The notes: generated by a model from the sequence alone, not told the origin. A stretch of 64,000 nt of DNA from an uncultured Roseovarius sp. (GCA_947503145.1 CANNCP010000001.1:248001-312000), one strand, 5' to 3'; positions 45,949-55,542 are shown, numbered from the stretch's first letter. Numbers and translations: made by a program.

Positions 45949-47577
45949 ATGATGGGGATGATGATGCACCGGCCTCTGCGAATTATCGACATCCTGGCCC
46001 ATGCCGCAGAGATCACCCCGCAAGAGGGCATCGTGTCGGTCACGCCCGAAGGCTTGCACCGCTATACCTACCCCGATGCGTTGGCCCGCGCCGCACAACT
46101 GGCCCACGCGCTGGTGGCCCAAGGGATCGTGCAGGGCGACAGGATCGCAACGCTGGCCTGGAACTCTCACCGTCATTTCGAACTCTACTTTGCCATCTCC
46201 GGCATGGGGGCTGTCTGTCACACGATCAATCCACGCCTGTCGGACGAACAACTGATCTACATCCTCAATCACGCAGACGACCGGATATTGTTTCTGGAAC
46301 CTGAATTTGCCCCACGGATCGCGTCACTTGCCGATCAGATTCCCGCTGAAATGACCTGCATATTACTGTCTGATACACCGGATCAGACTGATACAGAGAC
46401 TGATATTACCGTTTACGAGACGCTCCTCTCCGGGCAGCCCACGCAATACGACTGGCCCGACCTGCCAGAGGATACTGCTGCCGCACTTTGCTATACTTCC
46501 GGCACCACGGGTGTCCCCAAGGGCGCGCTCTTCTCTCAGCGCTCCACCGTCCTGCACGCGATGATGGTGCCGCTCAGCCAGACCAGCAGCTTTCGCGCGG
46601 GGCGCCGGGCTATGCCCATTGTGCCGCTCTTTCACGCCAACTCCTGGGGCTTGCCCTATACCGCGCCCCTGATGGGCATGACGCTGGTGATGCCCGGCGC
46701 GGCCCTTGACGGTGCCAGCCTCTGGTCACTGATGGAAGCCGAGCAGGTCTATTCCGCCTGGGGCGTGCCCACCGTCTGGGCCGGACTGCTGGCCGAGATC
46801 GAAAGACGTGGCCGCCCGCCTGCCGGATTCACCGATATGGTTGTCGGTGGGGCTGCCATGCCCCATTCACTGTCCGTCGCCTATGAAAACCACGGTATCT
46901 CGGTCAGCCGTTGCTGGGGCATGACAGAGATGAGCCCGGTGGGTGGGCGCGGCACACCCAGCCCGGATATCGCGACGCTGGACCTGGATGCACGCTTGGC
47001 CATCCAGACCAATGCCGGGCAGCGCTGCTTTGGCGTGGATTTCAAGCTGATTGGCGACGGCGGCAGGATCGTGCCCCATGACGGGCACAGCACCGGCGAG
47101 CTGCATGTGCGTGGTAACACCGTCATTTCCGGCTATTATAACAACCCCTCCGCCACCGCCGCCGCGCTGGATGCAGAGGGGTGGTTCGCCACCGGCGATA
47201 TCGCCTCTGTCGATCCTCAGGGACGGCTGGCGATACATGACCGGACCAAGGATCTGGTGAAATCAGGCGGCGAATGGATCAGCTCCATCGACCTTGAGGA
47301 TATCGCCACCGCGCATCCGGGGATCGACAGCTGTGCCGTGATCGCCGTGCCGCACCCCAAATGGGACGAACGGCCCGTTCTGGTCGCTATCGCCGCCACG
47401 GATACACCCCCCGATCTGGCCACTATACAGGCCCACATGGCGCCGCATCTGGCCAAATGGCAGTTGCCCGACGATGTGATCTACGTGGACACCCTGCCAC
47501 TTACCGCGACGGGCAAAGTGTCAAAATTGGCGCTCCGGCAGCAATTCACGGATTATCTGCTACCCGACCTGCGATAG
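45949..47577 (+). CDS. AMP-dependent acyl-CoA synthetase
   Basis: A 542-residue acyl-CoA ligase. The AMP-binding P-loop is YTSGTTGVPKGAL; the adenylation motif CWGMTEMSPVG, the hinge GEWFATGD-like EGWFATGDIA and the lysine in TATGKVSKLALR are present. This pattern fits medium/long-chain acyl-CoA ligases and DmdB-type 3-methylmercaptopropionyl-CoA ligases of Roseobacters. The start is MMGMMMHRPLRI; the first ATG is used. Substrate uncertain. It is divergent from rpe. Confidence 0.87.
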   Translation: MMGMMMHRPLRIIDILAHAAEITPQEGIVSVTPEGLHRYTYPDALARAAQLAHALVAQGIVQGDRIATLAWNSHRHFELYFAISGMGAVCHTINPRLSDEQLIYILNHADDRILFLEPEFAPRIASLADQIPAEMTCILLSDTPDQTDTETDITVYETLLSGQPTQYDWPDLPEDTAAALCYTSGTTGVPKGALFSQRSTVLHAMMVPLSQTSSFRAGRRAMPIVPLFHANSWGLPYTAPLMGMTLVMPGAALDGASLWSLMEAEQVYSAWGVPTVWAGLLAEIERRGRPPAGFTDMVVGGAAMPHSLSVAYENHGISVSRCWGMTEMSPVGGRGTPSPDIATLDLDARLAIQTNAGQRCFGVDFKLIGDGGRIVPHDGHSTGELHVRGNTVISGYYNNPSATAAALDAEGWFATGDIASVDPQGRLAIHDRTKDLVKSGGEWISSIDLEDIATAHPGIDSCAVIAVPHPKWDERPVLVAIAATDTPPDLATIQAHMAPHLAKWQLPDDVIYVDTLPLTATGKVSKLALRQQFTDYLLPDLR

Positions 47578-47638
47578 ACGCTGACACGATCAAGGAAGAT
47601 GAAAAACCGGCTCTGGTCGCCCGTGTTGGCCGACCCGC

Positions 47639-47729
47639 TAAAGCATTTCGCGAAACGCGCACGACATATAAGCATTGCGTGCGGTTTATCTTTGCCTGAT
47701 GTCTCGGATTAAGGGCGAAACGCTTTTTA
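47639..47729 (+). repeat. 91-bp hairpin element with inverted ends
   Basis: It starts TAAAGCATTTCGC and ends GCGAAACGCTTT, inverted repeats related to those of the 116-bp elements. Inside, CGCACG and CGTGCG (about 47657-47683) form a hairpin, and CCTGATGTC follows. It lies just upstream of the copA promoter, after the acyl-CoA ligase. Confidence 0.6.
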
Positions 47730-47754
47730 ATGTCGCATTTTCGGGCGCCGCCCC

Positions 47755-47785
47755 TTGACCTTCCAGCGACTGGAAGCCTTATCTC
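47755..47785 (+). promoter_or_regulatory. CueR-type copper-responsive promoter of copA
   Basis: A -35 TTGACC (47755-47760) and a -10 TATCTC (47780-47785) are separated by 19 bp, the overlong spacer typical of MerR-family promoters. The spacer carries a perfect dyad CTTCCAG-CGA-CTGGAAG (47760-47776). The predicted transcript start lies just before the copA ribosome site, so the leader is very short. The regulator is probably CueR, encoded at 50256. Confidence 0.82.
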
Positions 47786-47805
47786 TGCCTGCAAAGGAGC
47801 GGCAG

Positions 47806-50259
47806 ATGAACGAGACATTGACCATTCGGATCGGCGAAATGACCTGCGCCGGATGCGCGGACCGGGCCGAACGCGCGCTGAATGCGCTGCCAGGAATTGG
47901 CGGCGCGACGGTGAATTTTGCTGCGCGCACTGCACATGTCGATCTCGGCACCGTCCAGCCATCCGCCCTGTCGGATGCGCTGGCACAGGCCGGCTATCCG
48001 GCGGAACAATCGCAGGCAGAGCTGGAGGTCACGGGCCTTAGCTGTGCGTCCTGCGTCGGGCGTGCCGAAACGGTGCTGCGCGCCGTGCCGGGTGTTCTGG
48101 ACGCGCATGTGAATCTGGCCACGCGACGGGCCCATGTCACCTATCTGAGCGGATCCACAAAAGCGGAATATCTGGCAAGCGCCCTGACCTCCGCAGGCTA
48201 CCCGGCAGAGCCGCTTTCAGGCGGAACAGAGCCTGCTTCAGACTATCATCACGATGAGATCACTCAATCCAGGCACACCGCACTCATTGCGGCTGCACTG
48301 ACCCTGCCGGTGTTCGTGATCGAAATGGGCGGGCATGTGTTTCCGGCCCTGCATATGGCGATCCATGAGAGTGTCGGCATGACCGCCTCATGGGTGTTTC
48401 AGTTCGTGCTGATCACGCTGGTCCTGCTATGGCCGGGGCGGGTGTTCTATCAAAAGGGGCTGCCCGCCCTGATGCGCGGCGCACCCGAAATGAACAGCCT
48501 CGTTGCACTCGGCACTCTCGCGGCCTGGGGCTATAGCAGTATCGCGCTCTTTGCTCCGGCCCTGCTGCCCGCAGGTGCGGCAGCAGTCTATTTCGAGGCA
48601 GCAGGCGTCATCGTCACACTGATCCTCGTAGGCCGCTGGATGGAGGCGCGCGCACGCGGTCAGACGGGTGCCGCGATCGAGCATCTCATCGGGCTACAGC
48701 CCGACACGGTACGCGTCCTGCGCGGTGACACGATCCAGTCTGTTCCGCTCGCGTCCGTGGTGGTGGGCGATGTGATCGAGGCCCGCCCGGGCGAACGGAT
48801 CGCGGTGGATGGCGAAGTGATCGAGGGCACGACCCACATCGATGAGAGCATGATCACCGGCGAGCCAATGCCAGTGGCCAAGGGTCCGGGCATGCAGGTC
48901 ATTGGCGGCACGACGAACACCTCCGGTGTGCTCCGCATCCGGGCGGGCGCGGTCGGGCAGGCCACCATGCTGGCGCGCATCGTGGCGATGGTCCAGGAGG
49001 CACAGGGCGCGCGGCTGCCGATTCAGGCCGTGGCAGATCGTGTCGTGCGAGTCTTTGTCCCTGTCGTCATCCTGATTGCCGTGGTCACGGTTCTGGTCTG
49101 GCTTGCGTTTGGGCCTGTACCGGCACTCAGTCACGCGCTGGTCGCGGGTGTCTCGGTGCTGATCATCGCGTGCCCCTGCGCGATGGGTCTGGCCACGCCG
49201 ACGTCGATCATGGTCGGCACCGGGCGTGCGGCGGAACTGGGCGTGCTCTTTCGCCGGGGCGAGGCGCTGGAGCGTCTGGCAGGTGCTGCCGTCGTCGCCT
49301 TTGACAAGACCGGGACGCTGACCGTGGGACAACCGCGCGTGGTAGACGTGGCGCTGACACCGGGCACCGACCGGGCAGAGTTGCTGCGCCACGCCGCAGC
49401 CGTCGAGGCGCAATCGGAACACCCGCTGGCCCGCGCAATCGAGGCGGCGGCAGAGGGGCTGACCCTGCCTCGCGCAAGCCAGGTTCAGGCGCTCGCCGGG
49501 AACGGTATATCCGCAGATGTCGAAGGCCAGACCGTGATCATCGGCAGCCACCGGATGATGACCCAGCACGGTATCGACACCGCACCGCTGGCCGACGCCG
49601 CGACAGAGATGGCAGCAAAGGGGCAAACCCTCGTCTTTGTCTCTGTCTCAGCCCAAATCACCGCCGTTATCGGCATCTCGGACATGGTGAAACCCACCAG
49701 CGCCCGCGCAATCGCCGCCTTGCATCGGGCCGGTCTGCACACCGTGATGATCACCGGGGACAATGCCACAGCCGCCGGGGTGATCGCCCGGGAACTGGGC
49801 ATCGACGACGTGATCGCCGAGGTCCTGCCCGAGGGCAAACGCGACGCGATTCGCGCGCTGCGGGCAGAGCACGGCCCGGTCGCCTTTGTCGGTGACGGGA
49901 TCAATGACGCGCCCGCGCTGGCAGAAGCCGATATCGGCATCGCGGTCGGCACCGGCACAGATATCGCGATAGAGGCCGCCGATGTGGTACTGATCTCGGG
50001 CGATCTGGGCGGGACGGTCACGGCACGGCATGTCTCGGAACGCACGATGGCGAATATCCGGCAGAACCTCTTTTGGGCGTTCGCCTATAATGCGGCGCTG
50101 ATTCCGGTCGCGGCTGGGGTGCTCTATCCGGTTTGGGGTCTGCTGCTGTCGCCGATGCTGGCGGCGGGGGCAATGGCCCTGTCGTCGGTCTTTGTGGTCA
50201 GCAACGCGCTGCGCCTGCGGACCCTCCGGCGCCCGTTGGAGAATGGAGAGACGTCATGA
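47806..50259 (+). CDS. copA: Copper-translocating P-type ATPase CopA
   Basis: An 817-residue P1B-1 ATPase that exports Cu(I) from the cytosol. Two heavy-metal domains have CxxC motifs (Cys14/Cys17 in EMTCAGC and Cys80/Cys83 in LSCASC). Membrane-metal site CPC is at Cys456/Cys458, and the phosphorylated Asp500 is in DKTGTLT. The actuator loop is TGEPMPVAKG, and the hinge GDGINDAPAL is intact. AAGGAG at 47793-47798 fixes the start at 47806. Its stop overlaps the cueR start (ATGA), so both are co-transcribed from the copper promoter. Confidence 0.96.
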   Translation: MNETLTIRIGEMTCAGCADRAERALNALPGIGGATVNFAARTAHVDLGTVQPSALSDALAQAGYPAEQSQAELEVTGLSCASCVGRAETVLRAVPGVLDAHVNLATRRAHVTYLSGSTKAEYLASALTSAGYPAEPLSGGTEPASDYHHDEITQSRHTALIAAALTLPVFVIEMGGHVFPALHMAIHESVGMTASWVFQFVLITLVLLWPGRVFYQKGLPALMRGAPEMNSLVALGTLAAWGYSSIALFAPALLPAGAAAVYFEAAGVIVTLILVGRWMEARARGQTGAAIEHLIGLQPDTVRVLRGDTIQSVPLASVVVGDVIEARPGERIAVDGEVIEGTTHIDESMITGEPMPVAKGPGMQVIGGTTNTSGVLRIRAGAVGQATMLARIVAMVQEAQGARLPIQAVADRVVRVFVPVVILIAVVTVLVWLAFGPVPALSHALVAGVSVLIIACPCAMGLATPTSIMVGTGRAAELGVLFRRGEALERLAGAAVVAFDKTGTLTVGQPRVVDVALTPGTDRAELLRHAAAVEAQSEHPLARAIEAAAEGLTLPRASQVQALAGNGISADVEGQTVIIGSHRMMTQHGIDTAPLADAATEMAAKGQTLVFVSVSAQITAVIGISDMVKPTSARAIAALHRAGLHTVMITGDNATAAGVIARELGIDDVIAEVLPEGKRDAIRALRAEHGPVAFVGDGINDAPALAEADIGIAVGTGTDIAIEAADVVLISGDLGGTVTARHVSERTMANIRQNLFWAFAYNAALIPVAAGVLYPVWGLLLSPMLAAGAMALSSVFVVSNALRLRTLRRPLENGETS

Positions 50260-50642
50260 ACATCGGAGCCGCCGCCGCACGTACCGGCCTGCCGTCCAAG
50301 ACGATCCGCTATTACGAAGAGATCGGGCTGATCCGCCCCGCGCGGGGCAAGAGCGGCTATCGTGACTTTGCCGACGCCGACATACACAAGCTGGCATTTC
50401 TTGGGCGTGCCCGCATGCTGGGATTTTCGATCGAGGATTGCCGTACCCTGCTGGGGCTCTACGAGGATGAAAGCCGTTCTTCCAGCGACGTGAAGCGGCT
50501 GGCGCGCAGCCATCTGGTCCAGATCGAGGACAAGATCGCAGCGCTGCAATCGATGCAGGCGACTCTGTCGCATCTGGTAGAGGCCTGCGCCGGCGACGAG
50601 CGCCCCGATTGCCCGATCCTGCGTGATCTGGCGGATGGGTGA
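50256..50642 (+). CDS. cueR: Copper-responsive MerR regulator CueR
   Basis: A 128-residue MerR-family activator. The N-terminal winged helix begins MNIGAAAARTGLPSKTIRYY and includes the EIGL..PAR..SGYR block; a dimer helix follows. The metal loop CAGDERPDC carries Cys111 and Cys119, equivalent to the pair that binds Cu(I) in E. coli CueR. It overlaps copA by 4 bp and probably acts on the dyad at 47760-47776. Confidence 0.92.
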   Translation: MNIGAAAARTGLPSKTIRYYEEIGLIRPARGKSGYRDFADADIHKLAFLGRARMLGFSIEDCRTLLGLYEDESRSSSDVKRLARSHLVQIEDKIAALQSMQATLSHLVEACAGDERPDCPILRDLADG

Positions 50643-50687
50643 GAGATACGCAACATGAGGGCGGGAAAAGCGGTCGCCGCATTGCGG

Positions 50688-50774
50688 TCATTGCGCCTCT
50701 GTTTCTATCCCCGCGATGGCGGCATTCATGGTGCGGATCACCTCTTGCAATGCGCGTTTGTCGTGCTTGGGCAT
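50688..50774 (-). CDS. Possible 28-residue small ORF
   Basis: On the minus strand an ATG at 50774 opens MPKHDKRALQEVIRTMNAAI plus eight residues and a TGA. It has no clear SD. The 262-bp gap between cueR and trkH otherwise shows nothing that I recognise. It could be a real small protein, the tail of a lost gene, or chance. Confidence 0.2.
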   Translation of the reverse strand: MPKHDKRALQEVIRTMNAAIAGIETEAQ

Positions 50775-50904
50775 GTGGTCTGCTCAACTCGCACACGAGC
50801 TGTATACAGAATGTATTTCCTGTCCGGTTAATTCGCGCAATGACCGCTGCCAGCCACTCTAAGCGGCTTGACACCGGGAAGGTAGGCAGCCAACGCTGCG
50901 GCCC

Positions 50905-52353
50905 ATGATGGATTTACGCCCGGTGGGATATGTTATCGGCCTGATGGTCATGGCACTGGGGCTGGCGATGGTTTTTCCGCTGCTGCTCGATATCGCCGAA
51001 AGCCGTGGCGAATGGACCGTATTTGCCCAATCCTCGATCCTGACTGTCCTGATCGGTGGCCTCGTGGCACTGGCCTGCCGCAACGGCGTGCAGCCGGGCC
51101 TGACCATCCAGCAGACCTTCTTGCTGACCACCGGCCTCTGGGTGGTGCTGCCGGTCTTTGGCGCACTACCCTTCATGCTGGGTGAGAGCGACCTGCGATT
51201 CGTCGATGCATTCTTCGAGGCGATGTCAGGGCTCACCACGACCGGGGGCACGGTGATAAACGGTCTGGATACGTTGCCTCAGGGCCTGCTGCTGTGGCGC
51301 GGGCTGATGCAGTGGCTGGGCGGGATCGGCATCATTATTGTCGCGATGGTCTTCCTGCCTGAACTGCGGGTCGGCGGCATGCAGCTTTTCAAGGCCGAGG
51401 CCTTTGACACCTTTGGCAAGATCCTGCCGCGCGCGACTGAAATCGCATCTCGGATCTCGGTGATCTACCTGGCGATGACGATGATGTGCGTCGCGGCCTA
51501 TATGCTTGCCGGCATGAGCACCTTTGACGCCACCGTGCACGCGATGACCACCATCTCGACCGGGGGTATGGCAAATTACGACGCCTCGTTCGGCGCAATC
51601 GATCCGGCTGGCGAATATGTCGCGTCGGTTTTCATGGCCTTGGCGGCGCTGCCATTCGTGCGGTTTGTGCAGATGACGGCGGGCACGGCCCGCCCGCTGC
51701 TGGTCGACCCGCAAGTGCGCGGCTTTCTGATGACAATATTCGTGATCGTGATGATCATGACGTTATGGCGCTTCGTACAGCAAGGCGACCCCAGCGAGCA
51801 GGTCTTTCGCGAGTCGCTGTTCAACACGATCTCGATCATGACCGGAACAGGCTATGCCAGTGAGAACTACATGACCTGGGGACCGCTGCCGATCGCCGTA
51901 ATCTTCTTTACCGGGCTGATCGGCGGATGCGCGGGGTCGACGTCCTGCTCGATCAAGATTTTCCGCTATCAGCTGCTTTTTGCCTCGATCCGGGTACAGA
52001 TGAGCCGCATCCGTATGCCTCATGGCATATTCATACCGCGCTACGCGGGACGTGCGGTTGATGACGATGTATTGTCATCCGTGATGTCGTTCTTTGTCTT
52101 TTTTGTCGTCTCACTCGGGGTGATGGCCGTGCTGCTGAGCTTTACCGGGCTCGATTTTGTCACCTCCATCTCCGGCGCGGCGGCCGCGCTGGGAAATATC
52201 GGGCCGGGATTGGGCGATACCATCGGACCGGCCGGCAATTACGCACCGCTCAACGATAGTGCCAAGTGGATACTGAGCGCCAGCATGTTGATTGGCCGCC
52301 TGGAACTGCTGGCAGTCTACGCCATTTTCACCATCAGTTTCTGGAGGTCCTGA
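50905..52353 (+). CDS. trkH: Trk-type potassium uptake protein TrkH
   Basis: A 482-residue potassium translocating subunit with repeated membrane-pore-membrane units. Selectivity-filter-like glycines are seen in FFEAMSGLTTTGGTV, MTTISTGGMANYD, ISIMTGTGYAS and AAALGNIGPGLGD. The block FFTGLIGGCAGSTSCSIKI is typical of TrkH/TrkG. It normally needs TrkA, which is not in the window. It is immediately followed by a ThDP-enzyme remnant. Confidence 0.94.
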   Translation: MMDLRPVGYVIGLMVMALGLAMVFPLLLDIAESRGEWTVFAQSSILTVLIGGLVALACRNGVQPGLTIQQTFLLTTGLWVVLPVFGALPFMLGESDLRFVDAFFEAMSGLTTTGGTVINGLDTLPQGLLLWRGLMQWLGGIGIIIVAMVFLPELRVGGMQLFKAEAFDTFGKILPRATEIASRISVIYLAMTMMCVAAYMLAGMSTFDATVHAMTTISTGGMANYDASFGAIDPAGEYVASVFMALAALPFVRFVQMTAGTARPLLVDPQVRGFLMTIFVIVMIMTLWRFVQQGDPSEQVFRESLFNTISIMTGTGYASENYMTWGPLPIAVIFFTGLIGGCAGSTSCSIKIFRYQLLFASIRVQMSRIRMPHGIFIPRYAGRAVDDDVLSSVMSFFVFFVVSLGVMAVLLSFTGLDFVTSISGAAAALGNIGPGLGDTIGPAGNYAPLNDSAKWILSASMLIGRLELLAVYAIFTISFWRS

Positions 52354-52567
52354 TGGCCGCTGTTGACCAAACCCGCCCGCCGGGGTCGCAGATCGTGCCC
52401 AATTCGGTGATCGCGCATAACCCGGATTTCTGTGCGCTGCCAAGGCGTATGGAGCCTATGCCGAGGCGCCAAAATCCTGTTCGGAGCTAAAGAAAGCCGT
52501 CACAGCCGCCTACAGGGCCGATCGTCCGACCCTGATCTACATGACAGCCGGCATGACAGCAGACTGA
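52353..52567 (+). pseudogene. Broken C-terminal remnant of a ThDP-dependent enzyme
   Basis: Directly after trkH, one frame encodes IAHNPDFCAL. After a +1 or -1 shift near 52440 another frame continues KAYGAYAEAPKSCSELKKAV and later ADRPTLIYMTAGMTAD to a TGA at 52565. This order (NPDF..LA.AYG.......EL..A...A...RPTLI) matches the C-terminal end of acetolactate synthase-like ThDP enzymes. No start, catalytic Glu domain or cofactor-binding Gly-Asp region remains. It is a decayed fragment. Confidence 0.6.
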
Positions 52568-52571
52568 CCGC

Positions 52572-53675
52572 TCAGCCGATCCGCCCGCGTGGACCGTCGC
52601 CTACCTGACCGCGATGCAGCAGCAGGTGGTCAAGGATCACGCAGGCCATCATCGCCTCGCCCACCGGCACCGCGCGGATGCCGACGCAGGGATCATGGCG
52701 GCCTTTGGTGATCACCTCGGTCGCGCTGCCGTCGATGCGGATCGACCGGCGCGGGCTGAGGATCGACGAGGTCGGTTTGACCGCGAACCGCACGACCACG
52801 TCCTGCCCGGTAGAGATGCCGCCCAGGATGCCGCCTGCATGATTGCTGCTGTATTCGGGTCCGTCAGGCCCCATGAAAATCTCGTCCGCGTTCTCGGTGC
52901 CCTTCAGCTCTGCCGCCGCCATGCCTTCGCCAATCTCGACGCCCTTGACGGCGTTGATCGACATGCAGGCCGCCGCCAGATCGGTGTCAAGCTTGGCATA
53001 GACCGGCGCGCCGAGGCCCGCAGGCACACCGCGCGCCACCACTTCGACCATCGCCCCGACCGAGTTGTGATCCTTGCGCAGCTTTTGCAGATAGGCCTCC
53101 CACTCGGGCGCGGCACCGGCATCGGGTAGCCAGAAGTCATTACCGTCGATCGCGTCCCAGTCGAACCGCGCACGGTCCAGCACCATGGCGCCCATGCGGG
53201 TCATGTAGCCCTTGATCTGCACCGTCGGCGCCAGCGTCGACAGCGCCGCGCGGGCAATCCCGCCCGCCGCAACCCGCGCTGCCGTCTCGCGGGCGGAACT
53301 GCGCCCGCCGCCGCGATAATCGCGCAGACCGTATTTTTGATGATAGGTGATATCTGCATGTCCGGGCCGGAACGTGTTGGCGATATCGCCATAGTCGCGC
53401 GACCGTTGATCAGTGTTCTCGATCATCAGCTGAATGGGCGTTCCGGTGGTCTGCCCCTCGAACACGCCCGACAGGATGCGCACCGCGTCAGGCTCCTTGC
53501 GCTGGGTCATGTTCTTGTTCTGGCCGGGCCGCCTCTTGTCCAGCCAGTGCTGCAGCATCGCCTCATCCACCGCCACACCCGGCGGGCAGCCATCGATTGT
53601 TGCCCCCAGTGCGGGCCCGTGGCTTTCGCCCCAGGTGGTGACACGAAAGAGATGTCCGAATATATTGAGGCTCAT
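52572..53675 (-). CDS. aroC: Chorismate synthase AroC
   Basis: A 367-residue FMN-dependent lyase that makes chorismate, the last shikimate step. It starts [20 protein letters not shown], contains [15 protein letters not shown] and the late [20 protein letters not shown], all hallmarks. AAGGAG lies before the ATG at 53675. The gene ends 4 bp after the ThDP remnant; the Lrp-type regulator is divergent, 258 bp away. Confidence 0.96.
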   Translation of the reverse strand: MSLNIFGHLFRVTTWGESHGPALGATIDGCPPGVAVDEAMLQHWLDKRRPGQNKNMTQRKEPDAVRILSGVFEGQTTGTPIQLMIENTDQRSRDYGDIANTFRPGHADITYHQKYGLRDYRGGGRSSARETAARVAAGGIARAALSTLAPTVQIKGYMTRMGAMVLDRARFDWDAIDGNDFWLPDAGAAPEWEAYLQKLRKDHNSVGAMVEVVARGVPAGLGAPVYAKLDTDLAAACMSINAVKGVEIGEGMAAAELKGTENADEIFMGPDGPEYSSNHAGGILGGISTGQDVVVRFAVKPTSSILSPRRSIRIDGSATEVITKGRHDPCVGIRAVPVGEAMMACVILDHLLLHRGQVGDGPRGRIG

Positions 53676-53893
53676 GGCACGGCTCCTTTGCCGCTTGGGT
53701 CTAGCGGGGCCGCGCGCGCGCCTCAAGCAGAATTGAAAAAGGCACCGCCGGTCTGGCCCGCCTAAACGGTACAGCCGCTGTCGGGCATCCGATCTTCATA
53801 GGCGCTTCCCCTCCTGATTATGGATATAATTCTGCCGGTTCACCCAAGAGGTGCGGAATACCTCTCGCAATTTGGGGAATCTTTCGAATAATC

Positions 53894-53909
53894 TTGATGA
53901 ATTCATCAA
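53894..53909. promoter_or_regulatory. 16-bp perfect palindrome upstream of the Lrp/AsnC gene
   Basis: TTGATGAATTCATCAA is a perfect palindrome about 25 bp before the GTG start of the Lrp/AsnC gene. Lrp/AsnC regulators often bind A/T-rich dyads at their own promoter, so this is a likely autoregulatory site. It could also act on aroC, transcribed the other way. Confidence 0.6.
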
Positions 53910-53933
53910 TTCCATCGCAAAGGATTGCGCCCA

Positions 53934-54392
53934 GTGCTCATAGACTCCACCGACCGCCGCATCCTGACCGTACTGCAACGACAGGGCCGCATATCCAATG
54001 CCGACCTGGCGGAGAAGGTGAACTTGTCGGCCAGCGCCTGCCACCGCCGTGTACATCGGCTGGAGGCCGAGGGGTATATCGTCGGCTACGTCGCATTGCT
54101 GGATCCACGCAAGATGGGCGTGCCTGCGACTGTATTCGTGGAAATCACGCTGTCGACCCAGGCCGAAGAGGTGCTGGAGGCGTTTGAAAAGGCCGTGGCC
54201 CGCATCCCTGACGTGCTGGAATGCCACCTGACGGCCGGCACCGCCGACTACATCATCAAGGTCGTCGCCGAAGACACCGAAGATTTTGCCCGCATCCACC
54301 GCCAGCACCTCGCGCGCCTGCCGGGGGTGGCCAAGATGCAATCGAGCTTTGCCCTGCGCACGGTGTGCAAGACGACAGCGCTGCCCGTGTGA
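53934..54392 (+). CDS. Lrp/AsnC family transcription regulator
   Basis: A 152-residue regulator: N-terminal winged helix (LIDSTDRRILTVLQRQGRIS and NLSASACHRRVHRLEAEGYI) and a C-terminal RAM ligand-binding domain with VLECHLTAGTADYIIKVVAED. Such proteins sense amino acids. The GTG at 53934 has AAAGGA nine bases upstream; a TTG at 53925 would be too close to it. The ligand and targets are unknown; aroC is divergent. Confidence 0.92.
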   Translation: MLIDSTDRRILTVLQRQGRISNADLAEKVNLSASACHRRVHRLEAEGYIVGYVALLDPRKMGVPATVFVEITLSTQAEEVLEAFEKAVARIPDVLECHLTAGTADYIIKVVAEDTEDFARIHRQHLARLPGVAKMQSSFALRTVCKTTALPV

Positions 54393-54580
54393 AAAGGATG
54401 GAACTCCCCTTGGCTCGTGTCCGTCACGCACCCGGCACTATTTCAAATGATGCTGAAACCTCTCGGCTCACAATTTTGTGATCGACACTGATTGAACTGA
54501 ATTATGTCGCAAAGCGTTTGGAAATTAACTATATTACCAGTCTACCGAATACCAAAAGAACCCGCGGGAGCGCAAAGCTG

Positions 54581-55246
54581 ATGTTGACGAGACGCCATTT
54601 CATACACGGAACAGCCGCACTCTTTTCCGCCGCGCTTCCGGCTTCGCTATACCCGGGCCCGGCGGCAGCCGCGAGCAAGTGGTCAACCTGGGATGCACAG
54701 GTGACGCCCCCGAACTACAATCCCACGACATCCAACCCCTGGGGTTTGCTGCCCCGTTTTCTACCCGTCCGTGTCGAGGCGAATGACGGACTGAAAGCGG
54801 GTGACATCCATGTGGATGCTGTGGCGCGGTATTTGTATCACATCAAAGGCGATGGAACGGCGATGCGCTATGGCGTCGCCATTGCCCGGGGCAACCTCTA
54901 CGAAGCGGGCATCTACACGATCCGCCGAAAGGCAAAATGGCCGACGTGGACACCCACGCCGACGATGGTGAAACGCGAGCCGCAAAATTATTTGCAGTAT
55001 GCCGACGGTGTGCCGGGCGGCCCGACGAACCCGCTGGGTTCACGCGCATTCTATCTTTATGTGGGCAATCGCGACACCTATTTGCGGATTCACGGAACAC
55101 CGAGCCCCAGTACCGTTGGCGGGAGGGCGAGTTCGGGATGCGTGCGCATGGTGATGGCCCATATCAACGGGCTATATGATCAGGTGTCCGTCGGTGTCAC
55201 CGCGCATCTCTACGCACCCGAGAGTTACATCACCGCAAAAAGCTGA
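54581..55246 (+). CDS. L,D-transpeptidase (YkuD family) with Tat-like signal
   Basis: A 221-residue exported enzyme that makes 3-3 peptidoglycan cross-links or attaches proteins to the wall. The N-terminus MLTRRHFIHGTAALFSAALP resembles a Tat signal (twin Arg then hydrophobic core), with cleavage near AAA. The YkuD catalytic block is RIHGTPSPSTVGGRASSGCVRM (split: IHGTPSP and SSGCVRM), with Cys187. The frame can extend 21 codons upstream, but ATG at 54581 fits the signal peptide. Confidence 0.9.
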   Translation: MLTRRHFIHGTAALFSAALPASLYPGPAAAASKWSTWDAQVTPPNYNPTTSNPWGLLPRFLPVRVEANDGLKAGDIHVDAVARYLYHIKGDGTAMRYGVAIARGNLYEAGIYTIRRKAKWPTWTPTPTMVKREPQNYLQYADGVPGGPTNPLGSRAFYLYVGNRDTYLRIHGTPSPSTVGGRASSGCVRMVMAHINGLYDQVSVGVTAHLYAPESYITAKS

Positions 55247-55272
55247 GTGTTGCGCCGCCAGACCTGTGCCGG

Positions 55273-55542
55273 TCAGGACGCCGTTCGCGTGCAGATTGGC
55301 CGACCGGCGGTCGTGCGCAGGGGCAACAAAGTGGTCTCGACCGGGCCGACGTAACGATACCAAAGACAGCCATCTTCCGGCATCACGCGAACCGACGCAA
55401 GATCCTGGTCCGGTGCCGCCATTGCGACAATGCTTTCAGACAAATTCGTTACGGCAGCGCCCGGTTCTGTTGGGGCGACCGGTTCGGTGCAGGCAGCAAG
55501 TGCCAAGGGAGCAATAAGTAGGCACGCGATCTTAATTTGCAT
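55273..55542 (-). CDS. Small putative lipoprotein
   Basis: An 89-residue protein with a lipoprotein signal: MQIKIACLLIAPLALAAC, lipobox LAAC with the lipid-bearing cysteine at position 18. The mature part is short, rich in Pro/Thr at first, with a later CLWYRYVGPVETTLLPLRT. I do not recognise a family. No clear SD; a start at 55554 is an alternative. It converges on the L,D-transpeptidase gene, with 26 bp between the stops. Confidence 0.6.
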   Translation of the reverse strand: MQIKIACLLIAPLALAACTEPVAPTEPGAAVTNLSESIVAMAAPDQDLASVRVMPEDGCLWYRYVGPVETTLLPLRTTAGRPICTRTAS

